Shown here: in pieces, positions 35,772-44,270 of the stretch | How the letters are laid out: each line of letters opens with the position of its first letter | How positions within the stretch are numbered: position 1 is the first letter of the stretch | Assembly (NCBI GenBank): GCA_013214025.1 | Contig: JABSRN010000014.1 | Location: forward strand, 1 to 64,000 | Origin: Polyangiaceae bacterium | GTDB lineage: Bacteria > Myxococcota_A > Polyangia > Polyangiales > Polyangiaceae | Length of the DNA: 64,000 nucleotides | Direction: 5' to 3' | Program-made: the position numbers and the translations under genes | Notes under the pieces: generated by a model | What the model was told of the DNA's origin: nothing | Seen by the model: only the letters and a program-made list of their open reading frames with translations | Database searches by the model: none

Positions 35772-36602
35772 TCAGTCCGAGGACGCTTGGGCTCTTTTTT
35801 TGCGTATGCCGATGAGCCACGCGATGCCAATCGAGAAAAAGTAGAGCAGACAGAGCGGCCCCGCCATTAGCAATTGGCTCAGAATGTCCGGCGGAGTGAT
35901 GACGGCGCTCAGCGCGAAGGCGGCGACGATGAAGTAGCGGCTGAAGGCCAGTAGCTTGTGATGATCGACAACACCGGCAAGCGTCAGAAAGAATATGATA
36001 ACGGGCAACTCGAATATGGCACCGAACGCCAGCAACATGCGGGATACAAATTCGATGTAGTCCCCGATCATTACTGTCGGTTCTACCTTGAAACCTCCGG
36101 CTACCTCACCGCTGAGACTCAGCAGATATTGGAAGGCGATGGGGAACGCGATTCGCCAACCGAAGTAGGCTCCGGCTCCGAACAGCCCCGTCGACGCGAT
36201 CACGAAGGGGATGGTCAATCGCTTCTCGTGGGCGTAGAGGCCGGGCGCGATGAAGGACCAGCCCTGATAGAATATGACGGGTGCCGATAGGACAGCGCCT
36301 GTGAGCATGCTCAGCTTGACGTAGGAAAGAAACAGAGAAGCGGGGGCGGGAAAATGGAGAGCGGCTTCACCAGCGACACCGCTCGCTTTCCATGCGGTGA
36401 TGAACGGCGTGGTAAGCCACAACAGTACGCTTTCGCGAAAGTACCAACCGACCGCGCAGCCCAGGACGAAAAAGAGCAGCGTCTTGAAGACACGGGAGCG
36501 CAACTCGCCCAAGTGCTCCCAGAAGGTCATGGAGCTCTCTTCTTCGGGCTCCTCAGCTGTGTCGTCGACGTCTCCGGAGTCGAGCGTTGGAGTTTCAGTC
36601 AC
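35772..36602 (-). CDS. tatC: Sec-independent protein translocase TatC
   Basis: Central receptor of the twin-arginine pathway in the inner membrane. The 276 residues contain the six-span TatC fold with MTFWEHLGELRSRVF near the N-terminus (the Glu-Leu-Arg signal-binding region), GLYAHEKRL in the periplasmic part, and IAFPIAFQYLL and the ending spans. An acidic N-terminal extension of about 20 residues precedes the core. It overlaps tatB by four bases (ATGA). The ccm genes upstream on the same strand suggest shared expression with cytochrome maturation. Confidence 0.96.
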   Translation of the reverse strand: MTETPTLDSGDVDDTAEEPEEESSMTFWEHLGELRSRVFKTLLFFVLGCAVGWYFRESVLLWLTTPFITAWKASGVAGEAALHFPAPASLFLSYVKLSMLTGAVLSAPVIFYQGWSFIAPGLYAHEKRLTIPFVIASTGLFGAGAYFGWRIAFPIAFQYLLSLSGEVAGGFKVEPTVMIGDYIEFVSRMLLAFGAIFELPVIIFFLTLAGVVDHHKLLAFSRYFIVAAFALSAVITPPDILSQLLMAGPLCLLYFFSIGIAWLIGIRKKRAQASSD

Positions 36603-37015
36603 GTAGGCTGGCTCAGGGGGGGAGGGGGTTCCGAATCTTCCATCGCCTGATCGAACAAGTCGTCGGGCAGGGCGTCATAGGCGTCCGGACCTTCCGGCGG
36701 ATACTCCCGGGTACGGTCAATTTCGATGTCTTCTTGATAGGGATCGACACCGCGCCCGGTGGTCGTGACCGTGCGCCCCACTTGGCTCAAATCGCCTCTG
36801 AGAATGGATCGTAGCTCGTTGATGCCGCCGCCCAGGCCCTCGTCTCTGAGGATTTCGTCGATGCCGGTTTGCTCCCGGACCTGGTTCGTCAGGTTTCTGG
36901 CTTTGGAAACCCACTCCCCGAGGGAGCGCAGCATGCCAGGTAGCTTTTGCGGCCCCACTACCAGCAATGCCACCAGCGAGATGAGGACCAGTTCTGTGAA
37001 CGAGATTCCGAACAC
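36599..37015 (-). CDS. tatB: Sec-independent protein translocase TatA/TatB
   Basis: Single-span component of the Tat translocase. Residues 1-25 are FGISFTELVLISLVALLVVGP with the typical Glu, followed by the PGMLRSLGEWVSKAR amphipathic helix and an acidic tail of 90 residues. The Phe-Gly-Ile-Ser start and the FTEL motif favour TatB over TatA, but a single protein may serve both roles here because no second copy is visible. ATGA overlap with tatC. Confidence 0.9.
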   Translation of the reverse strand: MFGISFTELVLISLVALLVVGPQKLPGMLRSLGEWVSKARNLTNQVREQTGIDEILRDEGLGGGINELRSILRGDLSQVGRTVTTTGRGVDPYQEDIEIDRTREYPPEGPDAYDALPDDLFDQAMEDSEPPPPLSQPT

Positions 37016-37057
37016 GGTGGCGGGACGGTAGCTGTCAGCGCCGATGAGGGCAATGCC

Positions 37058-37183
37058 CTATCGTTTGGCGCGCTTCTTCGCTGCCTGGACTTCGGCTCGA
37101 ACGGCTTTAGCCCCCATACCGTAGCCGAAGGTGAAGCCCAGCAGGATGACTACCGGAATAAATAAGAAATGCTCGACGGTCAC
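37058..37183 (-). CDS. 41-residue single-span basic membrane protein
   Basis: A short frame from GTG 37183 to the stop at 37058: VTVEHFLFIPVVILLGFTFG followed by YGMGAKAVRAEVQAAKKRAKR. It has one membrane helix with a short outside-facing or cytosolic N-terminus and a basic amphipathic tail, which suggests that the tail is cytosolic. It starts 12 bases after the ccmD-like stop (37195) and ends 42 bases before tatB starts. Its ribosome site is weak. Unknown; the position in a ccm-tat operon and the clean membrane topology make it likely to be real. Confidence 0.6.
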   Translation of the reverse strand: MTVEHFLFIPVVILLGFTFGYGMGAKAVRAEVQAAKKRAKR

Positions 37184-37194
37184 CGGCGGTCGTT

Positions 37195-37434
37195 TCAGTC
37201 CTTGTCAGGGACGCCCTCGCTGATGGCACGGTCTAGGCGGCTGAGCTTCTCGAGAGTCGATTGCTGTTTGCGCCAGGTGCTCACCACAAAGGCGAACAGC
37301 ACTGCCCAGGCGACGAGGTAGGCCGTGACGAGCAAAGCTCCAGCGCTGGTGTCGTCGTTGCCCCCTTCGACGGGAACAAATTCAGCTGAACGGTCAGCGG
37401 GGGAAAGGGTTTTAGCTTCGGTGGGGTCGCTCAC
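37195..37434 (-). CDS. CcmD-like small membrane protein
   Basis: A 79-residue protein with one span (ALLVTAYLVAWAVLFAFVVSTW) and a charged coiled C-terminal stretch (LEKLSRLDRAISEG), the shape of CcmD/CcsD-like accessory proteins of the CcmABC heme exporter. The N-terminal 35 residues are hydrophilic. It is 21 bases after the ccmC-like stop. Sequence identity in this family is too low to name it with certainty; context is the main evidence. Confidence 0.75.
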   Translation of the reverse strand: MSDPTEAKTLSPADRSAEFVPVEGGNDDTSAGALLVTAYLVAWAVLFAFVVSTWRKQQSTLEKLSRLDRAISEGVPDKD

Positions 37435-37455
37435 GGGAATGCCTTCTGACGATGA

Positions 37456-38160
37456 TCAGTCTTCGAGGAGTTCTTCGGCAATCGCTCGCTCTTCGAGCAG
37501 GGATGCCTGGGTGGCCAGACTCACGGCGCGGGTGCGCAGCCAGAGCAGCAAGATAGCCAAAAGGGTGAAGTAGAAAAAACCGATGAACAAGGCCTGGGTC
37601 ATGGCGGGATCTTTGAGGCCGCCGCCGGTATTGGTGATCACGGTCGGATGATTGCCGCCCCAAAGTCGCACGGCGTAGTGGATGATGGGCAGGTTGACTG
37701 TACCCAGAACGCCGATAGCGGCGGCGGCTCGGCGTTCTGCGGCGCCATCCCCCACGAAGCTTCGGAACACCACGATGGAGGCATACACGAGCACGCTGAG
37801 TAGGGTGGTGGTGAGCCGGGGGTCCCACGTCCAGTAAACGCCCCAGGCTTTCTTCGCCCACAGAGGGCCCGTGGTGAGCATGAGCAATCCGAACACCACC
37901 GCACACTCGGCGCCGGACTGGGCGACGGAGTTGCGCGAGTCGCTCTCGCCGGAGAGGTGGGCCACGCTGCCGGCGAAACACACGGCGCCGCAGAGGTACA
38001 TCGCGTAGGCGCTCGGGACGTGGATATAGAAAATCTTTTGCGCCAAGCCGCCCGCTGCCATCTGCGCGGTGGGCGTTTCAAAGGCGACGAAACAAATCAG
38101 TCCGACGAGGGACAGAGCCGTGATGCTGACGAGTGCGTAGAAAGCGGTGGACTTGCTCAT
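37456..38160 (-). CDS. ccmC: Heme transporter CcmC / cytochrome c assembly protein
   Basis: Inner-membrane protein of cytochrome c maturation that presents heme to CcmE. The 234 residues with about six spans include the tryptophan-rich WWD-type motif AWGVYWTWDPRLT and the conserved His-containing loops QKIFYIHVPSAY and LPIIHYAVRLWGG. The length and the WGVYWTWD form match CcmC rather than the larger CcsA or CcmF. No ccmA, ccmB or ccmE is present in the window. First gene of a run that continues to tatC. Confidence 0.92.
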   Translation of the reverse strand: MSKSTAFYALVSITALSLVGLICFVAFETPTAQMAAGGLAQKIFYIHVPSAYAMYLCGAVCFAGSVAHLSGESDSRNSVAQSGAECAVVFGLLMLTTGPLWAKKAWGVYWTWDPRLTTTLLSVLVYASIVVFRSFVGDGAAERRAAAAIGVLGTVNLPIIHYAVRLWGGNHPTVITNTGGGLKDPAMTQALFIGFFYFTLLAILLLWLRTRAVSLATQASLLEERAIAEELLED

Positions 38161-38228
38161 GAGAGAAAATAGAGGGGGGCTGTCGCCCCAGATGGGGGGC
38201 CTGTCACGGTATTAGCAGCGCTGTGGTC

Positions 38229-39698
38229 CTACGTCGCGCAGTTTGCCTGGGCCAGGAAGGCGGTAATTTTCGCCCGAACGAGATCGAATTCTTTGAGAGC
38301 CAAATCCAGCTCTGACTCCCGGGCACGGCGGGCAGCATCCACAAGATCGAAGCTCGTTCCCGTGCCGCTGGCGAAGGTGAGTCGGGCCAGTCTGGCGCTT
38401 TCCCGGGCGAAAGTTCGCCTATCGCGGCTAAGTTTCAGGTGCAGGGTCGCGACCTGGATCCCCCGCTGAGTACGTTGAACCTCTGCTCGGGCCAGGCGCC
38501 GGGCCTCGGTGAGCTGCTCCCGAGCTACGCTCTCATCCGCGCTGCGTGCGGTGTGTTCGCCATAGCGGCTGCCGCCGTCGAAAAACGGCACCGTCAGGAG
38601 CGCGGAGATCGACCACTGGAAGGGGCGATTGTTGAGGGTGCCTCGCGAGTTGGAGCGCGTGAAATCGCTTTGTAGATCGAGAGTGGGAGCGTAGCGCCAT
38701 TTCACGCCATCCGTGTTGCGCTGGGCAATATCCGCGTTCAGTTTTGCGGCGCGGATGTCGCCCCGTTCGTCGATCCCGCGAAACGACCGGCAGACACCCT
38801 TAGCGTCACGTGCGAGCTCATCCATGCTCACGCTCGGATCGACCGACCACGGGTGGTCGCTGCCGAGAGCGATCCCGAGGGCCTCGCGAGCGAGTCGAAC
38901 GCTCTCGGCGCTTCCGACCACTTGGGTTCGTGAGAGGGTGACCTCCTGTTCGGCGCGCAGTATGTCCAGGGCGGTGGCGGCACCCAGGCGCGCCCTACGT
39001 CGGGTCAGATCCAGGGTGGAGAGAGCGGCTCGGAGCGAGACACGGCTCAGCTCAGCCAGGTGCTCGGTGGTCACGGCTGTCACCAGCGCGTCGGCAACCC
39101 CAGCGAGGATGACTCGTTCTGTTTCTTCCGCGTTGAGCTCCGCCAATTCAGTTCGCCGTTTGGCCGTCCCGTGGGCATGCCAGGTGGAAAGGGCTAACAA
39201 CGGCTGGCGCAGAGTGAGCGCTCCGCGATAGGCGGGGTTGGGGTTGGGCACCCCGGTTGCCTCCAGCCCGTTGCCTGTGAATATCTGCCCCTCGCCGGTG
39301 ATCAGGTGTTGTGTCATGCGACCGGTCCCGGTCAAGCTGGGTAGGGCCGCCGCCAGGGCCATGCGGGCGGCGCCCCGCGCACTCTTGATTTGCGCCAACG
39401 CCATTTTCCGCGATGTGGAGCCCGAACGAACTTGGCTCAGAGCGCTGCGCCAAGAGGTGACGACGTGCTCGGGAGGCGGCAGCGGGATCAACATCGCGTC
39501 CTCGATAGCCGACACGCTAGGGGGGCTAGAGGCTGTCCCGGGAGTGGCTGACGTCGTTGGAGGCGGCGTGGTCGCGGCAGGGGAGGCGGCGGGCCCATGG
39601 GGTGTGGCTGGGGGAGGCGCTGCCGTTTGGGCGAGCGCGTGAGAGCTGACCAGCGCTAGGCCGGGGTAGATGAGAAGGCGGAGGGGCGTCATCGACAT
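38229..39698 (-). CDS. TolC-family outer-membrane efflux protein
   Basis: Outer-membrane channel-type protein of 489 residues with a signal peptide ending at ALAQTAAPP and a Pro/Ala/Thr-rich linker. Two TolC repeats of long helices are visible: ARLGAATALDILRAEQEV and ASGTGTSFDLVDAARRARE are the typical turn motifs in the two halves; SFDLVDA marks the last helix hairpin. Inner-membrane partners are not adjacent. It lies downstream of a TPR gene and a helicase gene on the same strand, with gaps under 50 bases. Confidence 0.9.
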   Translation of the reverse strand: MSMTPLRLLIYPGLALVSSHALAQTAAPPPATPHGPAASPAATTPPPTTSATPGTASSPPSVSAIEDAMLIPLPPPEHVVTSWRSALSQVRSGSTSRKMALAQIKSARGAARMALAAALPSLTGTGRMTQHLITGEGQIFTGNGLEATGVPNPNPAYRGALTLRQPLLALSTWHAHGTAKRRTELAELNAEETERVILAGVADALVTAVTTEHLAELSRVSLRAALSTLDLTRRRARLGAATALDILRAEQEVTLSRTQVVGSAESVRLAREALGIALGSDHPWSVDPSVSMDELARDAKGVCRSFRGIDERGDIRAAKLNADIAQRNTDGVKWRYAPTLDLQSDFTRSNSRGTLNNRPFQWSISALLTVPFFDGGSRYGEHTARSADESVAREQLTEARRLARAEVQRTQRGIQVATLHLKLSRDRRTFARESARLARLTFASGTGTSFDLVDAARRARESELDLALKEFDLVRAKITAFLAQANCAT

Positions 39699-39745
39699 TC
39701 ACCGGGTGAGGGCCAGCGATTCCGGCGTATTCGGGTGATGTCGAT

Positions 39746-40369
39746 CTAGCTCTGCTCTGGGTTCAGCGCCAGGGGCGCCGCTGCCGATGGTCGGGCCGGT
39801 GCAGCCTCCCACTCATTCAGCAGCTTTTCTGCCCTGACAGGGTTGTCGATAGCGGCAGCGAGGGTGCTCAGTGCTTCTGGACGGTAGCCGGAGCGAAGCA
39901 AGGCATGGGCCAGAGAGGCGGCTATCTCCGGTTCGGCCGGGGCCAAACGATGAGCTCGCCGGAGGTGCTCGATGGCCAGGGCCGGTTCACCGAACATGAC
40001 GTCGAGCAGATGCCCGAGGTTGTGCGAGTAGCTCGGGCAGTCCGGAGCGAGTCGTAGCGCTTCCGTGTAGGCACGGCGCGCGGACTTGTAGCTCTTGAGC
40101 AGGGAGTGCGCCAAGCCCAGTACCGCCCACGCATGTTCGTCGTCGCGGTCCTTGAGCACGGACTTGGCATGTAGCGCGGCCTTCCACGGCTCGGTCTCGA
40201 CACGAAGCTCGGCCAGCTGAAGATGCATATCGACAGCTAGCTCAGAGCCGGGGGCGGCCTGATCCAGCAGTTCAGCCAACACGGGGATCAGCTCCTGGGC
40301 GCTAACCCGGCTAGCCACCGCGTTGGCAACCTGATTTTCTAGCCTCTCGGCATCTCCGGCATTCGGCAT
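39746..40369 (-). CDS. TPR protein
   Basis: A 207-residue soluble protein with at least three TPR units (EPWKAALHAKSVLKDRDDEH, SYKSARRAYTEALRLAPDCP, PALAIEHLRRAHRLAPAEPE) followed by a less regular helix. No signal peptide. It lies between the DEAD-family helicase (stop 43 bases upstream) and the TolC-family gene (48 bases downstream); any shared role is unproven. Confidence 0.8.
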   Translation of the reverse strand: MPNAGDAERLENQVANAVASRVSAQELIPVLAELLDQAAPGSELAVDMHLQLAELRVETEPWKAALHAKSVLKDRDDEHAWAVLGLAHSLLKSYKSARRAYTEALRLAPDCPSYSHNLGHLLDVMFGEPALAIEHLRRAHRLAPAEPEIAASLAHALLRSGYRPEALSTLAAAIDNPVRAEKLLNEWEAAPARPSAAAPLALNPEQS

Positions 40370-40411
40370 GCGTTCTGTATGAACTAGCTCTTCGAGATGC
40401 TCCGTGCAAAT

Positions 40412-42520
40412 CTATGTAGAAGCGTTCTCCGAAACTTCGTCCTTGTCGGCGCCTCCCGCGTCCTCGTTGTCGCTGCTTTTGTCGGCAACTTGGCTTCTTG
40501 CGGGTTCGGCCTTGACATCGCGTCCGCCGATGTCGGCGCCATTCAGCGCTGCGACGGCCTCGTCAAGAATACTCGGGTTGACAGCAACAAAAGTGTGCCC
40601 ATGGCGAACGTGAACGTTCCCGAGCTTGTCTTTGGGCACGCCGGCGTTGGACAGTACCTCCAGGAAGTCTTCGGCGGATGCGCCGTCGCGCTTCCCAGCG
40701 CTGACGAAGACTTCGGCCATGTCGCTGTCGATCTGACGTTCTTTTCGTCCGCGGGAACGCTCCCGGCGGGCGGGACGCTCTCCGTCTCCGTGCTCCTTGC
40801 GGCGGCGAGGCGCGCGCCCCTCGGAGTTCTCATTGGCGAGACGGGGCGTCGGCACGCCGTCGCTCTCTTCTTCGCGACGCCGATTTTGGTCGGTGGCGCG
40901 CTCGCTCTTGCCGCGAGAAGCATCCGTGCCTTCGTCAACGTCGCTGACTTCGTAACGAATACCGTCTTCTTCGTGCTGTCGTGAGTCGCGACCTGAGTTG
41001 CGGCTTCGGGGGCGGTCCTCGCGTTCCCGCTGGGGGCGGTCCTCGCGTTCCCGCTGGGGGCGGTCCTCGCGTTCCCGCCGGGGGCGGTCCTCAGAAGACC
41101 GAGCGTTCCGATTCGAGGAGGTCTTCGCTTTGGGGGCCGCCTTGGGGGCGGGTTGGCGCCTCTCGGTCTCGGCCTTCTTCACGGTGTCCTCACCGAGATA
41201 TTCGCTGAGTAGACCGGCCACGATTTTTTCGGCGTCATAGTGGGTGAGTACCCGAGCTGCCAGCTCTTGGGCGCGGGTGCCGATGGCGAAGGTGCCGGCC
41301 TTGCGAAGAATCAGCTCGATGACGTCGAGTTCTGCGCGCGTCTTGAGTTCCCGCTGGGACGGCAGATGTCGTTCGACCGGGCTGATCTTGTAGCGCAGGC
41401 GAAGGTAATAAAGATCGCCGATAGAGCCCGGGCTCACCAGGGAGATAGCGGTACCGGTCTTGCCTGCGCGTCCCGTGCGTCCTGTGCGGTGCACGTAATA
41501 ATCGGCGGATTCGGGCAGGTCATAGTTGAAGACGTGAGTCAGATGCGAAATGTCGATGCCCCGGGCCGCGACGTCCGTCGCAACTAGGAAGCGCAACCGC
41601 CCTTCCCGCGTGCGTTTCATGAGGTTTTCGCGCTCGCTCTGGGAGAGCTCCGCGTTCAGCCAGTCGGCGTCGAAGCCTGCCTTTTTCAGGGCTGCCGCGG
41701 CCTTTTTCGTATCGTCACGGGTATTGCAGAAGACGATGGCACTCTCGGGGTTCTCCACCTCGACAATTTGTACGAGCTCTTGGGTCTTGTGACCCTGGCT
41801 CATGTACATGAAGTGATCGATCTCCAACGCGCCGACGTGGTCGCCGCTGAGAGTTACGAATTCTGGATCCGTCAGACGGCTCTCGGCGATGCGCATCACG
41901 TCCCGAGGAACCGTGGCGCTGAACAACATGACCTGATGGCCCTTGGGCAAATCGTCCCAGACCTTGATGATCTGAGGCAGGAAGCCCATGCTCAGCATCT
42001 CGTCGCATTCGTCCAGCACGAAGGCGGTGACCGCGTCTAGCTTGAGGCTACCGCGTTCGATGTGGTCCAGCACGCGGCCGGGGGTTCCACAGAGAATTTG
42101 CGCGCCGCCTTCGAGGGCGTCGATCTGTTTGCCGATGGGGGCGCCGCCGTAGACGGCGACCGTCTTGAGGCCGACATATTTATTTAGATTGTCCAGTTCG
42201 CGACAGACCTGGAGAGCGAGCTCTCGAGTCGGACAGAGCACGATGGCCTGGATCTTCGGCACGTCCTTCTTGACCAAACCGCTGATGAGAGGGAGGCCGA
42301 AGGCCGCGGTCTTGCCGGTGCCTGTCCGGGCCTGCGCCACGACGTCGCGTTTGGCCATCGCCGGGCCGAAACAGGCGACCTGCACCGGGCTGGGGGTGGT
42401 GTAGCCGAGATCGTCGACTGCCTTTCGGACCTCTGCGGGGAGTGGAATATCGTCGAAAGTGCGTTCAGGTTCGTCCGGGGAGCCGGTTTCAGAATCGTCT
42501 GTGCTTGCTTTGGATGCCAT
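40412..42520 (-). CDS. deaD: ATP-dependent RNA helicase of the DeaD/CsdA group (DECD variant)
   Basis: A 702-residue RNA helicase. Motifs: Q motif near FDDIPLPAEV, I AQARTGTGKT, Ia PTRELALQ, Ib GTPGRVLDHI, II VLDECDEML, III SATVP, IV IVFCNTR, V TDVAARGIDI, VI HRTGRTGRAG. Motif II reads DECD where DEAD is expected. After the core (about 385) comes a highly charged Arg/Glu-rich region with an 8-residue repeat (REREDRPQ), then a DbpA/CsdA RNA-binding-like domain (DMAEVFVSAGKRDGASAEDFLEVL, then HVRHGHTFVAV). DeaD-type enzymes assist 50S assembly and mRNA decay in the cold. The start is close to a divergent intergenic gap. Confidence 0.93.
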   Translation of the reverse strand: MASKASTDDSETGSPDEPERTFDDIPLPAEVRKAVDDLGYTTPSPVQVACFGPAMAKRDVVAQARTGTGKTAAFGLPLISGLVKKDVPKIQAIVLCPTRELALQVCRELDNLNKYVGLKTVAVYGGAPIGKQIDALEGGAQILCGTPGRVLDHIERGSLKLDAVTAFVLDECDEMLSMGFLPQIIKVWDDLPKGHQVMLFSATVPRDVMRIAESRLTDPEFVTLSGDHVGALEIDHFMYMSQGHKTQELVQIVEVENPESAIVFCNTRDDTKKAAAALKKAGFDADWLNAELSQSERENLMKRTREGRLRFLVATDVAARGIDISHLTHVFNYDLPESADYYVHRTGRTGRAGKTGTAISLVSPGSIGDLYYLRLRYKISPVERHLPSQRELKTRAELDVIELILRKAGTFAIGTRAQELAARVLTHYDAEKIVAGLLSEYLGEDTVKKAETERRQPAPKAAPKAKTSSNRNARSSEDRPRREREDRPQREREDRPQREREDRPRSRNSGRDSRQHEEDGIRYEVSDVDEGTDASRGKSERATDQNRRREEESDGVPTPRLANENSEGRAPRRRKEHGDGERPARRERSRGRKERQIDSDMAEVFVSAGKRDGASAEDFLEVLSNAGVPKDKLGNVHVRHGHTFVAVNPSILDEAVAALNGADIGGRDVKAEPARSQVADKSSDNEDAGGADKDEVSENAST
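41008..41092. repeat. 24-bp tandem repeats in the helicase gene
   Basis: Three full units starting at 41008, 41032 and 41056 and a partial one at 41080 (gggggcggtcctcgcgttcc read on the plus strand) encode the Arg-Glu-rich octapeptide repeat. The unit length keeps the frame. Confidence 0.9.
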
Positions 42521-42535
42521 GAATTTGCGCGGAGC

Positions 42536-43030
42536 CTAGTGGGACTCGACGCTCGTGGCTACCAGGGGTTCCAGTTGATCTACAGTTCTCCGAAGAGAGG
42601 CCACGTCTCCGGCCTCGTATCGAACCGCGTGCTCCTCGGCGTAGCGGAGGCGATCCACGAGTTTCAGTGCTTTCAGAGCGGCTGGATCACCCGCGCAGAC
42701 CTCTTCCAAAGAACCGCGGATGGCCCATTCCGGGGCGATCGTGCTGCGAAACTGCTGAAGGGCGGCTCGTTCTCCGTCGCTACTGGCGGCGGCGGCGGCC
42801 CGCGCGCGCTTGACGGCGGTCAGCAGCCCCTTGAGGGCCGGCCGACAACTGGCGCCAGCCGGCACATCGAATGCTATGGGAGGCCAAACCTGCAAAATCA
42901 CCTGGATCGACGCCACAGCGGTGAAAACCACGACGACCAGCGAATACACGGCGATTCCTCCGCGTCTCCCCATGGCACGGCGTCGAAGTTCTTCGTTTTT
43001 TTCTGATTCTGTCGGTTCGTCGTTGGTCAC
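42536..43030 (-). CDS. Membrane-anchored protein of unknown function
   Basis: A 164-residue protein with a hydrophilic N-terminus, one span (IAVYSLVVVVFTAVASIQVILQVW) and a helical extracytoplasmic or cytosolic domain with two Cys (CRPALKGLLTAVKRA and EEVCAGDPAALKALK), a pattern seen in several myxobacterial proteins but with no assigned role. It ends 15 bases before the helicase start and is probably cotranscribed with it. Confidence 0.65.
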   Translation of the reverse strand: MTNDEPTESEKNEELRRRAMGRRGGIAVYSLVVVVFTAVASIQVILQVWPPIAFDVPAGASCRPALKGLLTAVKRARAAAAASSDGERAALQQFRSTIAPEWAIRGSLEEVCAGDPAALKALKLVDRLRYAEEHAVRYEAGDVASLRRTVDQLEPLVATSVESH

Positions 43031-43185
43031 GGACCTCTTCGGACGGGAGTTGACGCCCCGTTGCCCGCAGCTAGCCCTGCACAGGGCTGGGCGTCAAACC
43101 CTTGCCCCTCGGGTCGTCCCGCACTACTTGGCAGGCCCCAATCCCCCGTGGGAACGGTCCCGTGGCCGAAACTGTGCCTGAATAG

Positions 43186-44217
43186 ATGACGCTACAAGTC
43201 GACGCTGCCGTAGATAGCCTCGCCCGCACGGCGAAAAAGGAGGCCCAGGATGCGCGCCTGGAATCCCGCTTGAGTGACGCTCATTCGCTGCTCGCGGACG
43301 ACCTAGCGTGGGTGGAAGATTCCTTGCGGAAGGCAGGCGCCGAGGGCCCTCATCCCGGCACCACTGCCGCGCAGCATTTGATTGAACGCGGCGGCAAACG
43401 CTTGCGCCCGATGACCGTGCTGCTCTCAGCGCGCTGTTTTGGTGACGTCCCGGACTCTGCCCGGCATGTGGCTACGGCACTGGAGCTGGTGCATTCGGCC
43501 ACGTTGCTGCACGACGACGTTATCGACGACGGCATGGAACGACGCGGCGTCCCGACATCACGTCGCCTGTGGGGAAACGCGGTCAGCATTCTGGCCGGAG
43601 ACTTACTGCTCGTGCGCGCTCTGAGCATCACTCAGACGCACGCGCCCGCAGCCCAGAGTCAACTCATCTCCACCCTGGAGCAACTCGTCAACGGAGAGAT
43701 TGTGCAGCTCCGGGGGCGATCTGAGCTGGATGTCTCTGAGGCCACTTACGATCATATCCTGGAGCAAAAGACCGCCTCGTTGTTTCGCTTTGCGACCCGC
43801 GTAGGCTCCATGTTGGCTGGCGCAAGCGAGCACGAGCAGTCTCTGATGGAGGAGTTTGGCGAAGCGGTGGGCGTATCGTTCCAGCTGGTGGACGATGTGC
43901 TCGACTACGTTGGCGAAAATACCGGAAAATCGCTGTTCGCGGACTTGCGTGAGGGCAAGATGACCTTGCCCTTAGTGTTGGCATTGCGACATCGCCCCGA
44001 GGGATTGCAGTGGATCCAGGCGATTCACGAGGGGGATGAAACCCACCTCGATAGCCTACAGGCCTTGGTCCTGGATTCTGGCGCGTGCGAGATCGTCCGT
44101 CAGAAGGCCAACGAGCAGACCGAGCGTGCCGTAGCGGCGCTACAGAAACTGCCTCAGACCCCCGCGCGGGATCTGCTGACCGGGGTCGCCCGCGAGCTCA
44201 CCGCCCGCACCCGCTGA
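43186..44217 (+). CDS. Polyprenyl diphosphate synthase
   Basis: All-trans prenyltransferase, 343 residues, that condenses isopentenyl diphosphate with allylic substrates, probably for the quinone side chain (octaprenyl or similar, IspB-like). Conserved features: GGKRLRP (IPP binding), the first Asp-rich motif LLHDDVIDDGMERRG, GDLLLVRAL and the second Asp-rich motif FQLVDDVLDYVG. Chain length cannot be set from the sequence; the residues before the first Asp-rich motif (TALELVHSATL) have small side chains, as in long-chain enzymes. Faces the TPR/zincin-like gene. Confidence 0.92.
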   Translation: MTLQVDAAVDSLARTAKKEAQDARLESRLSDAHSLLADDLAWVEDSLRKAGAEGPHPGTTAAQHLIERGGKRLRPMTVLLSARCFGDVPDSARHVATALELVHSATLLHDDVIDDGMERRGVPTSRRLWGNAVSILAGDLLLVRALSITQTHAPAAQSQLISTLEQLVNGEIVQLRGRSELDVSEATYDHILEQKTASLFRFATRVGSMLAGASEHEQSLMEEFGEAVGVSFQLVDDVLDYVGENTGKSLFADLREGKMTLPLVLALRHRPEGLQWIQAIHEGDETHLDSLQALVLDSGACEIVRQKANEQTERAVAALQKLPQTPARDLLTGVARELTARTR

Positions 44218-44270
44218 TCCCGACGTCGCGGACTCACAGCGTAGCTGCCGCGGGTTGTTTGAATCTGCTC

